Source: Mariprofundus sp. KV
Lineage (GTDB): Bacteria > Pseudomonadota > Zetaproteobacteria > Mariprofundales > Mariprofundaceae
Length of the DNA stretch: 64,000 bases
NCBI RefSeq assembly: GCF_013387475.1
Contig: NZ_VWNB01000003.1
Span: forward strand, 62,001-126,000
Direction of reading: 5' to 3'
The notes under the pieces were generated by a model. The model did no database searches. It was not told the DNA's origin and saw nothing but the letters and a program-made list of their open reading frames with translations. Position 1 is the stretch's first letter, and each line of letters opens with the position of its first letter. This document shows, piece by piece, positions 52,278 through 61,085 of the stretch. Position numbers and translations under genes: made by a program.

Positions 52278-52355
52278 CAAACAGATAAACAGGGGCGCCA
52301 TTTATCTGTTTGTGCACCCGTCCGTGGGTGCGGTAATATCTCCCAAAGGAGATAT
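52278..52355 (+). promoter_or_regulatory. Three tandem hairpins ahead of the 2-TM/addB/addA operon; the last buries the ribosome-binding site
   Basis: Three perfect stems follow each other: CAAACAGATAAA/TTTATCTGTTTG (12 bp, 52278-52312), GCACCC/GGGTGC (52314-52331), and ATATCTCC/GGAGATAT (8 bp, 4-base loop, 52336-52355). The last stem contains the AGGAG ribosome-binding site for the ATG at 52361. In RNA this would hide the site until melted or refolded, as in RNA thermometers or regulated leaders. This is seen directly; the function is inference. Confidence 0.55.
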
Positions 52356-52360
52356 GACTA

Positions 52361-52705
52361 ATGTTTAGAAATCTACTTGTCTCAATCGTTTTTTTCATTG
52401 GCCCTGCGCTGCTGATGTTTATTGCGCGCAATATGGTGTTGATCGGCATGGCATGGCTGAAGCATCGCCACAAAAAAGAGCTTGAGCAGAAGATCATCGA
52501 TATCACACCGATTCATAACCACAGGCATCCGAACTGGTTTGTGATTATTGTTGTCATTATCAGTATGATTTGTGCCGTTACGGTATTTATGGAGCTGCAA
52601 CATAGCGATGATGTTGTGCCACAGGAGTATGTACCGGCCTACACCGACGATGCAGGTAATATCATTCCGGGCCACTGGCAACCCAAAGCGCCGGCAACGG
52701 ATTGA
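52361..52705 (+). CDS. Small two-helix membrane protein
   Basis: A 114-residue protein with two membrane helices, one near residues 3-25 and one near 58-80 (WFVIIVVIISMICAVTVFM). Between them is a basic segment (LKHRHKKELEQKI), and it ends with an acidic, proline-rich tail GNIIPGHWQPKAP. I do not recognise a family. The stop overlaps the TTG of the AddB-like gene (TTGA), so it is cotranslated with the recombination genes, although a direct role there is unproven. The AAAGGAG site before the ATG lies in a hairpin. Confidence 0.7.
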   Translation: MFRNLLVSIVFFIGPALLMFIARNMVLIGMAWLKHRHKKELEQKIIDITPIHNHRHPNWFVIIVVIISMICAVTVFMELQHSDDVVPQEYVPAYTDDAGNIIPGHWQPKAPATD

Positions 52706-55404
52706 CCGACCATTCATTGAAGCAGCCGTCTCTCTTTGATCAAGCCCTGCAGATCGGTGAAATCGCAGCGGCTGATGTGGTGGTTGCTCTGCAGCATGGG
52801 GCACTGCTGATTACAGCCAGTTCAGGTCACACCCTCGACTGGAAACGCCGCATTACCACAGCCTCAACATTGCCAGTCAGTCAGACACCGCGTGTAAGTA
52901 GCTGGCAGGCGTGGATATCCGCTCTGGCCGAGGACGATCTCTCACTGCCTGTAGCGCTGAACCGCATGCAGGAGATGCAGCTCTGGGAGCAGGTAATTCG
53001 AGCCGACCTCTCAGAGGGTTCCCAGTCTCTCTCATCCATACGCGGTCTTGCCCGTCATGCCTGCGAGGCATGGGCAATCATGCAGCACTACCGGATTCCT
53101 CTTTCAGAGCTGAGTTATGGTGGTGAAGAGGCGGAGGCACTGCTGCGCTGGGTGAAACAGATACAAGAATTATTGCAGAAGGGTGATCTGAAAGGACGTA
53201 TTCTGGCTGCTGATCAGGCAGAACTGCTGCTGCCTGATATCGATCAACGCATTGACGTAAGCAGCATCATCTTCGACGGCTTTGAGAGCTTCACACCCCA
53301 GCAACAGGCGATCATGCAGGCGCTTGTCCACTCCGGTGTGCGACTACAGATTGTGGCACCGCCGCAGCCTGATGATCTGCTCCCTCCAGCCGTGATCGCC
53401 TGCCCGGACGAGCTTGCAGAGCTGGACCATATCAGTCGCCGTGTTAGCGATATCCTCAAGCAATCACCACAGGCGCGCATTGCGCTGCTCACCAGTGATG
53501 CCATCAGTGATCTGTTAGCACTGAAACGTAAACTCACACAAACCCTGATTCCCGCTAGCCTTGATAATCCGGCAACTGCTGTGCAGGCGGTAACCATGCC
53601 GGGTGAGCGGTTGAGCGATACTGCGATGATCAGCCAGCTGCTGTTCGTGCTGGGGCTGGCTGGTGCGGAGAGCATCAGCTTCACTGATTTCTCGCGGCTG
53701 CTTTTTTTGCCCTGGCTTAAAGGTTATGAGTCCGAGCGCCTGGCAAGGGCGGAGCTGGATCGACTGCTGCGTCAGAAGAATCGCCACCATATTTCATTAA
53801 CCTCGCTGCTGGAGTCGCAACTGGTTGCTGATGTGCCGGAACTGAGTGCGGTGCTGAGCTCATTGATGCAGTGGAAAGCGTCTCGCCAGCGTGCGAGTGA
53901 GTGGGTGAAGCTGGTGCATAAACTGCTGCAGGAGTGCGGTTTTGTACCCTCCGGTTTTGCTGCGGAGTTGCGTAGTAATGATGAGATTCGCCTGATGAAC
54001 AGTTTTCGCGATGCACTTGCCTCGCTGATCTGCCTTGATGCGGTCAGTGAGGCGATGAGCTGGTCGCGCTTTCTCTCCATACTGCGTTCAGCCTCTGCCG
54101 ATGCAAAGGTTCGGGTTGAGGTGTGTCACCCGAATGTGATGGTGATGCCGCTGGAGCAGATTATCGGGTTAAGGTTTGATTATATCTTTGTGGCCGGGCT
54201 GGAGGAGCAGGCCTTTCCGATGCATGCACGTACGCTCTCACTGCTGCCGTTGCCGGTGCAGCAGAAGTATGCGATCAGCATGAGTCAGGCGACACTGGCA
54301 TTTGATAGTTCGCGCTTTATCTGGCTGCAGCTGTTGGCTGCGGCTCCCCGGATCGAGATCAGTTATGTCTCACAAAGGGGAGAGCAGGAGAGCCGCCTTT
54401 CACCGTTTGCCCGGGATGCTGTCGAGCATATCTACGTACCAGCTACGGTCACTCCAACAGGCAGCCTGGAGCTGGAGTTTTATGAGGATGCACCGGCGCT
54501 GCCGTTGCTCGATCAGGAGCAGCGCGGCGGTGGAACGGCGCTGATCAAGGATCAGTCGGCCTGCCCGTTCAAGGCATTTGCCCGCCATCGACTGATGATC
54601 CGTGAGCTTGGCGATTCCACGCCCGGTATTGAGCCGAGTACCAAAGGTTCTCTGCTGCATCTGGCACTCGAATTTATCTGGAGACGGCTGCAGACGGCCG
54701 AACGGCTGCATGCACTGGATGAGAGTGGCTGTTCTGCCCTGATTGATGAGGCGATCGCCTCTGCCTGGCAGCTTAATCGAGCAGGTGTTCCAGCTGCACT
54801 GCGCGAGATTGAGGCGCGCCGTATGCATGCTGTGCTGCTTGAGTGGCTGGAGTTGGAGAGGTCGCGTCCGCCATTCCAGCTTCTCAGTATCGAGAAATCT
54901 TACCGTTTACTATTACCGGAGCAGGGGGAGAGGCAGTTCTCCGTCTCTATCAAGGCAGATCGGATCGACCGCGATGCGGATGGACGCAGGATCCTGATCG
55001 ATTATAAAACCGGTGCCAGAGAGAGTGTGAGCAAGTGGATCGGTGAGCGCATTGAGGAGCCGCAACTGCCGCTCTATGCGATGGCTGCTGAACTGGGTGA
55101 AGAGGATGCGGTCAGTTATGCGCGGGTGCGCAGTGGTGAGATGGGTTTTGAAGGGTTGGCTGGTGAGGATGTCGGCATCAGAGGCATTATCCCGTGTGAC
55201 GGCAAGCGCAACAGCCCGGATGATTGGGGCGCACTGCTGCTGTTCTGGCGGCAGAACCTTAATGCTTTGGCTGAGGAGTTTGCGCACGGGCGCTGCGATG
55301 TCTCTCCACGTGATGAACAGGCATGTCGCTACTGCGGGCTGGAGGCGGTGTGCAGGGTTGAGGAGAGTGGATCTGTTATGGATGCAGAGGTGAGTGGTGA
55401 GTGA
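52702..55404 (+). CDS. AddB-like helicase-nuclease subunit with PD-(D/E)XK domain and Fe-S cysteines
   Basis: A 900-residue partner of the AddA-like protein downstream. The C-terminal third has the nuclease motif IDYKTGARE near residue 766 and four Cys (621, and 875/878/884 in CRYCGLEAVC) in the pattern that binds the 4Fe-4S cluster of AddB and Cas4-type nucleases. The N-terminal Walker A region appears degenerate (LLITASSGHTLDWK), so it probably does not hydrolyse ATP, as in many proteobacterial members called probable DNA repair proteins. TTG start overlaps the 2-TM gene. It overlaps addA by eleven bases. It should process double-strand breaks for RecA. Confidence 0.87.
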   Translation: MTDHSLKQPSLFDQALQIGEIAAADVVVALQHGALLITASSGHTLDWKRRITTASTLPVSQTPRVSSWQAWISALAEDDLSLPVALNRMQEMQLWEQVIRADLSEGSQSLSSIRGLARHACEAWAIMQHYRIPLSELSYGGEEAEALLRWVKQIQELLQKGDLKGRILAADQAELLLPDIDQRIDVSSIIFDGFESFTPQQQAIMQALVHSGVRLQIVAPPQPDDLLPPAVIACPDELAELDHISRRVSDILKQSPQARIALLTSDAISDLLALKRKLTQTLIPASLDNPATAVQAVTMPGERLSDTAMISQLLFVLGLAGAESISFTDFSRLLFLPWLKGYESERLARAELDRLLRQKNRHHISLTSLLESQLVADVPELSAVLSSLMQWKASRQRASEWVKLVHKLLQECGFVPSGFAAELRSNDEIRLMNSFRDALASLICLDAVSEAMSWSRFLSILRSASADAKVRVEVCHPNVMVMPLEQIIGLRFDYIFVAGLEEQAFPMHARTLSLLPLPVQQKYAISMSQATLAFDSSRFIWLQLLAAAPRIEISYVSQRGEQESRLSPFARDAVEHIYVPATVTPTGSLELEFYEDAPALPLLDQEQRGGGTALIKDQSACPFKAFARHRLMIRELGDSTPGIEPSTKGSLLHLALEFIWRRLQTAERLHALDESGCSALIDEAIASAWQLNRAGVPAALREIEARRMHAVLLEWLELERSRPPFQLLSIEKSYRLLLPEQGERQFSVSIKADRIDRDADGRRILIDYKTGARESVSKWIGERIEEPQLPLYAMAAELGEEDAVSYARVRSGEMGFEGLAGEDVGIRGIIPCDGKRNSPDDWGALLLFWRQNLNALAEEFAHGRCDVSPRDEQACRYCGLEAVCRVEESGSVMDAEVSGE

Positions 55405-58400
55405 GCAGGCGCGCTTAAAGGCGCGCGACCCGCAACGCTCATGGCTGGTACAGGCACCGGCAGGTTCAGGTAAAACCGAGCTGTTAACCCAGCGTATTCT
55501 GGCGCTTCTGGCGCTGGTCGATGAACCTGAGGAGATACTGGCCCTCACCTTTACCCGCAAGGCGGCTGCCGAGATGCGTAGCCGTGTGATTGAAGCGCTC
55601 TGTATGGAAAAACCGTCAAGTGCTCAGGCGCATAAGATGGAGACGTGGCAGCTGGCGCAGGCGGCTCTGAAACGCTCAGCTGAGCGCGGTTGGCATCTCA
55701 GTGAACATGCCGGTCGCCTCAGACTGATGACACTCGACTCTCTTACCCATTCACTGGCTTCCCGTTTGCCGCTGCTCTCGGGGCTTGGTGAGATGCCAAG
55801 GCCGGGGGACTATCTCTATCCTGCCTACCGACAGGCAGCTGAGGCGGCACTGAATCAGCAGCTGCGCACAGATAGTCAGGCGGCTGAACTGCTACTGCTG
55901 CATCTGGATCATCAGGCGGTAGTGCTGATCGATCTGATCGCCGATATGTTGGCCAAACGTGAGCAGTGGCTGGAGATTGTCATCGCCCATGCCCGTGATA
56001 TGGATGGACTGCGGGTCATGCTGGAGTCTGCGCTTGGCGATATTATAGAGGAGCCGCTCAGCATATGTGCAGAGCTGATCCCCATCGGCATTCGCAACAC
56101 CTTACCAGGACTACTCGCTTTTGCAGGAGAGCAGCGGGGTGAGCCGTTATTGCAGGGCTTAAAGCGCTGGCCGGATGCGGATATTGATCAGCTGGGGCTG
56201 TGGCAGTTGATTGCCGGTGAGTTGCTGACCAAGGATGGCTTCAGAAAAGCCGGCGGCATCAATGCCCGGCGGGGATTCCCGACCGGCAAGGAGCATGCCG
56301 GAGAGAAGCAGATGTTTCAGGAGATACTGTCGCAGCTGGCGGATATCCGAGGTTTGGAAGAGGCGATGCTGGCGCTACAGAAGCTGCCTGCCGAGCCGGG
56401 TTACTCCGAGCAGCAGTGGCAACTGATGCAGGCTCTCTTCTCTCTGCTGATACTCTCTGCCGGGCAGCTGCAGCAGCTCTTTGCCCAGAAGGGTGAGGCG
56501 GATTTCACCGAGATTGCTCTGCGCGCTCTCAAAGCGCTGGAGGGAGAGCAGGGGAGCCCGTCCGATCTGCTCTTAAAACTCGATTACCGCATCCACCATA
56601 TACTTGTCGATGAGTTTCAGGATACCTCACTGTTACAGATGCGCCTGCTGCAAAATCTCACGGCTGGCTGGCAGGCCGGTGATGGCAAACATCGCACGCT
56701 GTTTATGGTGGGTGATCCGATGCAGTCGATCTACCGTTTCAGAAAGGCGGAGGTGGGGCTGTTTTTGCAGGCGGCAGCCAATCAGGCCAGCCTGCCCGTA
56801 GTTGAACCACTGCAGCTGGAACGCAACTTCCGCTCGGCTCCTGCCATCGTTGATTGGGTGAATCGGGCCTTCGCCGCAATCTTCCCTGAGCAGCAGGATA
56901 CGGTGCGCGGTGCGGTTGCGCATGCGGCGGCCACGGCTGCACTTGATCATACCGGTTCAGTTCAATTGCATATTCAGCATCAGGGACGCGATGATCGGCA
57001 GGAGGCTGAGGCGGTTGTTGAACTGGTGCGCCGCGAACGGGAGCTGTTAAACGCTAACGGCGAGCCGCAATCGATCGCACTTCTGGCCCGCTCACGCAAA
57101 CACCTGCATACCATCATGGCTGCACTGCAGGAGGCCGGTATTGCATTTCGCGCCACCAACCTGCTGCCGTTAAACAGACGTCCGGAGATACGCCTGTTGC
57201 GTGCGCTGGTGCGCGCACTGCTGCATCCGGCGGATCGTGAATCGTGGGCAGCGCTGCTGCGCTCTCACTATTGTGGTCTGACTACGGTCGATCTCTTCAC
57301 ACTGCTTGGTGGTAACGAGATGCCAGTCTGGCAGCTGATCCATGATCAGACGCTACTTGCACGCCTGCAGCCTGAGGCTGCAGAGAGGGTGGTTGCCCTG
57401 CGTTTGGCACTTGCCCCATGCATGGAGCAGGCCGGCCGGGTACCGGTGCGCCAGCTGCTGGAGAGCGGCTGGCATCGTCTGACCATGTTTGAGCTGCTTG
57501 ATCAGAGCGGTGGCAGGAACGTTGAGGTGACACTGGATCTGATCAGCGCGCTTGATGAGGGGGGGCGGATCAATTTTACCCTTTTTGATGAACGGCTGGA
57601 GAAGCTCTACGCCGCACCGGACGCATCAGCAGAAGCGGCACAGGTGGAGCTGATGACCATGCATGGCGCTAAGGGGTTGCAGTGGGATGTGGTGATCCTG
57701 CCGGGGCTGGGTAAACGCGGAAACAGCAGTGATTCTCCGCTGCTGGCCTACAGCGATGTGCCTGTACATGGCGATGTGCATCCGCTGCTGGCGGTGCGTG
57801 CCGCCACTCGTGGTGGGGATGCACTCTTTTCACTGGTCAACGGGGTGGAGAAGTGCAAATACGATTATGAGCTGGCGCGTCTTCTTTATGTGGCCTGTAC
57901 CCGGGCGCAGACCTTGCTGCATATGATGGGACACGTCTCTGAAACCAGTGGCAGTGCCACATCTGGATCGCTGCTGAATCTGCTGATTCCCGATGGTGTC
58001 GAGGTCGGCTGTTTCGGCGCCGATCTGGTGGATCTGGAGAGTCAGATTGAAACTGATGTCGATCAGCGTATCCCTTTACAACGCATCAGGCAGTTGCCGA
58101 TGGCCAGGGTGATTGAACCACAGGTGGGAGAAGCCGAGGCGGAGTACCTCTGGGCAGGTCCTGAGGCGGCGCCGGTCGGTAATGCTGTGCATGCAGCACT
58201 GCAACGTATCGGTGAGTGTGGCGTGGAGCAGTGGGATACAGATCAGAAGCTGCAGGCGAAGATGCATATGCATCGATTGCTACTGGCTGAAGGACTCTCC
58301 GGCACCATGCTCGAGAAGGCAGAGCAACGTGTTGAGGCGGCTCTGGCGCGCACGCTGAACAGTGAAACCGGCTGCTGGATTCTCTCCGACAAACACAGTG

Positions 58401-58693
58401 ATGGCCATTGTGAGTGGGCACTGAGTGTCGAAAACAACGGTTTTGTCTCACACCATGTGATTGATCGCAGTTTTATTGATGGTGACGGCGTACGCTGGAT
58501 TATCGACTATAAAACCGCTGCGCATGAAGGTGCAGATCTGGAGCTTTTCCTCAACGAGGAGGCGCGACGCCACGGTCCACAGTTATCCCGCTACGCCTCA
58601 ATCCTGCAAAGCATGGAGCCAACTCGAAAAATCAGAACAGCGCTCTATTTCCCTATGCTCGATGTTATGCACGAGGTGAGCGTAGAGGATTGA
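55394..58693 (+). CDS. AddA-like UvrD-family helicase-nuclease
   Basis: An 1099-residue superfamily 1A helicase with a C-terminal nuclease. Walker A is VQAPAGSGKTELLTQRI near 20, Ia is ALTFTRKAAAEMR, motif II is ILVDEFQDTSLLQMRLL near 404, III is MVGDPMQSIYRFRKAE, motif V MTMHGAKGLQWDVVILPG near 755 and VI VACTRAQTLLHM. The C-terminal PD-(D/E)XK motif is WIIDYKTAAHEG near 1037 followed by QLSRYASIL. It pairs with the AddB-like gene. The start is GTG 55394 or the next codon. It would unwind and resect DNA ends, which also affects linear foreign DNA. Confidence 0.9.
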   Translation: MVSEQARLKARDPQRSWLVQAPAGSGKTELLTQRILALLALVDEPEEILALTFTRKAAAEMRSRVIEALCMEKPSSAQAHKMETWQLAQAALKRSAERGWHLSEHAGRLRLMTLDSLTHSLASRLPLLSGLGEMPRPGDYLYPAYRQAAEAALNQQLRTDSQAAELLLLHLDHQAVVLIDLIADMLAKREQWLEIVIAHARDMDGLRVMLESALGDIIEEPLSICAELIPIGIRNTLPGLLAFAGEQRGEPLLQGLKRWPDADIDQLGLWQLIAGELLTKDGFRKAGGINARRGFPTGKEHAGEKQMFQEILSQLADIRGLEEAMLALQKLPAEPGYSEQQWQLMQALFSLLILSAGQLQQLFAQKGEADFTEIALRALKALEGEQGSPSDLLLKLDYRIHHILVDEFQDTSLLQMRLLQNLTAGWQAGDGKHRTLFMVGDPMQSIYRFRKAEVGLFLQAAANQASLPVVEPLQLERNFRSAPAIVDWVNRAFAAIFPEQQDTVRGAVAHAAATAALDHTGSVQLHIQHQGRDDRQEAEAVVELVRRERELLNANGEPQSIALLARSRKHLHTIMAALQEAGIAFRATNLLPLNRRPEIRLLRALVRALLHPADRESWAALLRSHYCGLTTVDLFTLLGGNEMPVWQLIHDQTLLARLQPEAAERVVALRLALAPCMEQAGRVPVRQLLESGWHRLTMFELLDQSGGRNVEVTLDLISALDEGGRINFTLFDERLEKLYAAPDASAEAAQVELMTMHGAKGLQWDVVILPGLGKRGNSSDSPLLAYSDVPVHGDVHPLLAVRAATRGGDALFSLVNGVEKCKYDYELARLLYVACTRAQTLLHMMGHVSETSGSATSGSLLNLLIPDGVEVGCFGADLVDLESQIETDVDQRIPLQRIRQLPMARVIEPQVGEAEAEYLWAGPEAAPVGNAVHAALQRIGECGVEQWDTDQKLQAKMHMHRLLLAEGLSGTMLEKAEQRVEAALARTLNSETGCWILSDKHSDGHCEWALSVENNGFVSHHVIDRSFIDGDGVRWIIDYKTAAHEGADLELFLNEEARRHGPQLSRYASILQSMEPTRKIRTALYFPMLDVMHEVSVED

Positions 58694-58705
58694 ACATTGC
58701 AAACG

Positions 58706-59656
58706 CTACTTTTTACAGTGTTTGAGCATCCCTTTGACAAAGACGCGGGCCAGTAAGAACTCACCCATATACTTCAGAACCTTATTGATGCGGCGAATGA
58801 TATAAGCCGGGCGCAGGTGATAGGTGAATGCGTTGTAGCGGTGAATGGCTGCTTTGGTGTGTGCCGCTTCATCACTGCTGACCTCAAGGGCTTTTACCTC
58901 AACCCTGCGAAAGAGCATATTGATATCGGGATGGGACTCATCGGTGAACTGGCTGACCAGTTCAAAACCACACTTTTTGGCCAGCGCAATCAGGGTTGCA
59001 GGGGTAAAGTTGTAGATGTGCGCATAGTGGAAGAGGCGATCATAGGTGGCGAACGGGCCGGCAATGTTCGGGCACTCGACATAGAAAAAACCATCTTCAT
59101 TAAGCAGGCTGTGGATATGGTTCAGCGCACGGGTAGGGCTGGAGAAGTGCTCGATCACATGGATCAGCAGAATCACGTCATAGGTAGGTTCAGCAGGTAG
59201 ATCGTAGAGGTTACGATTCTCTACCGATGCGTGCAGCTGTTCGCGGGTAAAGGCGTTGAAGTCCTTGTTCGGTTCAATGCCGCTGGCTTGAAAACCCTGC
59301 AGCTCAAATGATTTGACCGTGCAGCCGATACCGGCACCGATCTCAAATACCTTTGCCGATTTGTCCAGACGCGAGAAGAGCTGTTTAAGAATGCGATCAC
59401 CATTCATCCAGGCACGCATAATACGCCGTTTGGAAGGGGTGCTCTCACCGTGATAATCACGGCGATACTGCTCAGCGTAGTATGCTGAGACCTCCTCTTC
59501 ACTGGGCACTGGCATGTGCGCCACCAGGCCACAGCCTGTGCAGAGGCCGGTATGCAGCTCTTTGCCGTGGCGGTCGCGAGTGCCTATCTCTTCAAAGCTT
59601 GAGCCTTCGCAAAGGTCGCACTTATTTTCCGGAAGCTGTGTCTGATCACTATTCAA
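58706..59656 (-). CDS. Class I methyltransferase with N-terminal zinc ribbon
   Basis: A 316-residue protein. An N-terminal ribbon has CDLCEG and CTGCGL Cys pairs near residues 13 and 37. The methyltransferase core has VFEIGAGIGCTVKSFELQGF near 95, DVILLIHVIEHFSSPTRAL near 158 and LLNEDGFFYVECPNIAGP near 185. The C-terminal tail is basic. This zinc-ribbon plus methyltransferase type (methyltransf_23 group) is common in sugar and cell-envelope pathways, like the one at 15975-16841. It lies apart from the LPS operon, convergent with addA. Confidence 0.82.
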   Translation of the reverse strand: MNSDQTQLPENKCDLCEGSSFEEIGTRDRHGKELHTGLCTGCGLVAHMPVPSEEEVSAYYAEQYRRDYHGESTPSKRRIMRAWMNGDRILKQLFSRLDKSAKVFEIGAGIGCTVKSFELQGFQASGIEPNKDFNAFTREQLHASVENRNLYDLPAEPTYDVILLIHVIEHFSSPTRALNHIHSLLNEDGFFYVECPNIAGPFATYDRLFHYAHIYNFTPATLIALAKKCGFELVSQFTDESHPDINMLFRRVEVKALEVSSDEAAHTKAAIHRYNAFTYHLRPAYIIRRINKVLKYMGEFLLARVFVKGMLKHCKK

Positions 59657-59765
59657 AATGGGGCCCCTAATCTGAATTCGGGCGAATGTTAATCTATTTC
59701 GCTGGCAATTTCATTGATCAGAAGCAAGGTTGAAACGGGGTGAAAACAGCGGCTGAATATTCCTC

Positions 59766-60845
59766 TCAGCCGAGCTTGTCTTCCTTAAAACGGAGCTGGA
59801 TCGCTTTCAGGATAGGTTTGCTGGCAAAAAGCGCATCGACACAGTCGGGATCAAACATCCTGCCTTTGTTTTCCGCCATAAACTCCAGCGCTTTGCGGTT
59901 GGACCAGGCCTCTTTGTAGGGGCGTTTGCTGGTCAGAGCATCAAACACATCGGCCGTTGAGGTGATGCGAGCCTCAATGGGAATCGCTTCACCCTTAAGT
60001 CCTTCAGGATAACCGGAGCCATCGATGCATTCATGATGATAGAGCACGATATTTCTTAACATCTGCACATTATCAAGGCCATCGAGATCAAACTGATCAA
60101 CCATCGTATCGATGATGCCCTTTCCAATATGGACATGGGTTTGCACTACCGATCTCTCATCATTACTAAGTTTACCGTTTTTAAGGATGATTTTGTCAGG
60201 TACGCCGACCTTGCCGACATCGTGCAGCGGACTGAACTGAAAGATATACTCAATCATCTCATCATTAAGGTCATGCTTTTCGGCAATCTCCAGTGCGATG
60301 ACGCGGGCATAATGCGACATGCGGGAGAGGTGGGCACCTGTCTCCTCATCCTTGATGCGGCTGAACTCACGTGCTGTAGCAACGGCACCCTTCAATGTTT
60401 TCAGCGGCATGGTTTCGGCAATCAGCAAGGTAGAGATGAGATGGATAAATATTTTCAGCTGCTCAACCCTTTGGGGGGTGAAATAACTGACCTCTTTGGC
60501 ATTCATAAACAGGATGCCGATCAGCGAGTCTTTACTGAATATCGGAAAGGTGAGGCTGGAGCGGTAACCGGCCGCCTTGATCAGCTTGGTATGGCGCCTG
60601 TCTGAAGATATGGCTGTGATATCATCAATGATGCGGATCTCTCTGGTCGCTACCATTTTTGATAGTGACTCAGAGTTGCTCAGTTTGCTTGAGTAGTACT
60701 GGATCGGGGTGGCATCGCGGGTGCTGTTGGTGAAGGTTTTCAGCATGTCGGTTTCTTTATCGTAGAGCACAACGGCAATACGGCAGAGTGCCGGGAATGT
60801 ATCGTTTAAATTACGGTGAATCTGCTCAATCTGATTGCATAACAA
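59766..60845 (-). CDS. GAF plus HD-GYP cyclic-di-GMP phosphodiesterase
   Basis: A 359-residue soluble protein. Residues about 10-145 look like a GAF sensor (PALCRIAVVLYDKETDML, then SSLTFPIFSKDSLIGILFMN). Residues about 155-340 are an HD-GYP domain: HDVGKVGVPD (208-217), THVHIGKGII, HHECIDGSGYPEGLKG (270-285) and DVFDALTSKRPY (299-310), all metal or catalytic motifs kept. It would linearise c-di-GMP to GMP or pGpG, opposing the diguanylate cyclase at 41297. TTG start with GGGGGA upstream; another start is not obvious. Confidence 0.9.
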   Translation of the reverse strand: MLCNQIEQIHRNLNDTFPALCRIAVVLYDKETDMLKTFTNSTRDATPIQYYSSKLSNSESLSKMVATREIRIIDDITAISSDRRHTKLIKAAGYRSSLTFPIFSKDSLIGILFMNAKEVSYFTPQRVEQLKIFIHLISTLLIAETMPLKTLKGAVATAREFSRIKDEETGAHLSRMSHYARVIALEIAEKHDLNDEMIEYIFQFSPLHDVGKVGVPDKIILKNGKLSNDERSVVQTHVHIGKGIIDTMVDQFDLDGLDNVQMLRNIVLYHHECIDGSGYPEGLKGEAIPIEARITSTADVFDALTSKRPYKEAWSNRKALEFMAENKGRMFDPDCVDALFASKPILKAIQLRFKEDKLG

Positions 60846-61085
60846 TGGTGGATCCCCCTCATGCTACTGCTCCCTCGGTTGGCATAGATTAAACATCTAT
60901 CGGCTACTGTATCAATAACTTAAGCAGGAATAGTTCATGTTTTTCTCGCGTAAGAGGTGCTGTCAGCTGGTTACACTGTTTAATAATTGAAAATGATACA
61001 TTCTTTGCCTGATTCCACAGGCGGCGCTAGTCTGCGCGACCGTTTGATCTCAATGGGATCGGATGACTTTTCGGAGGTGCAAAAG

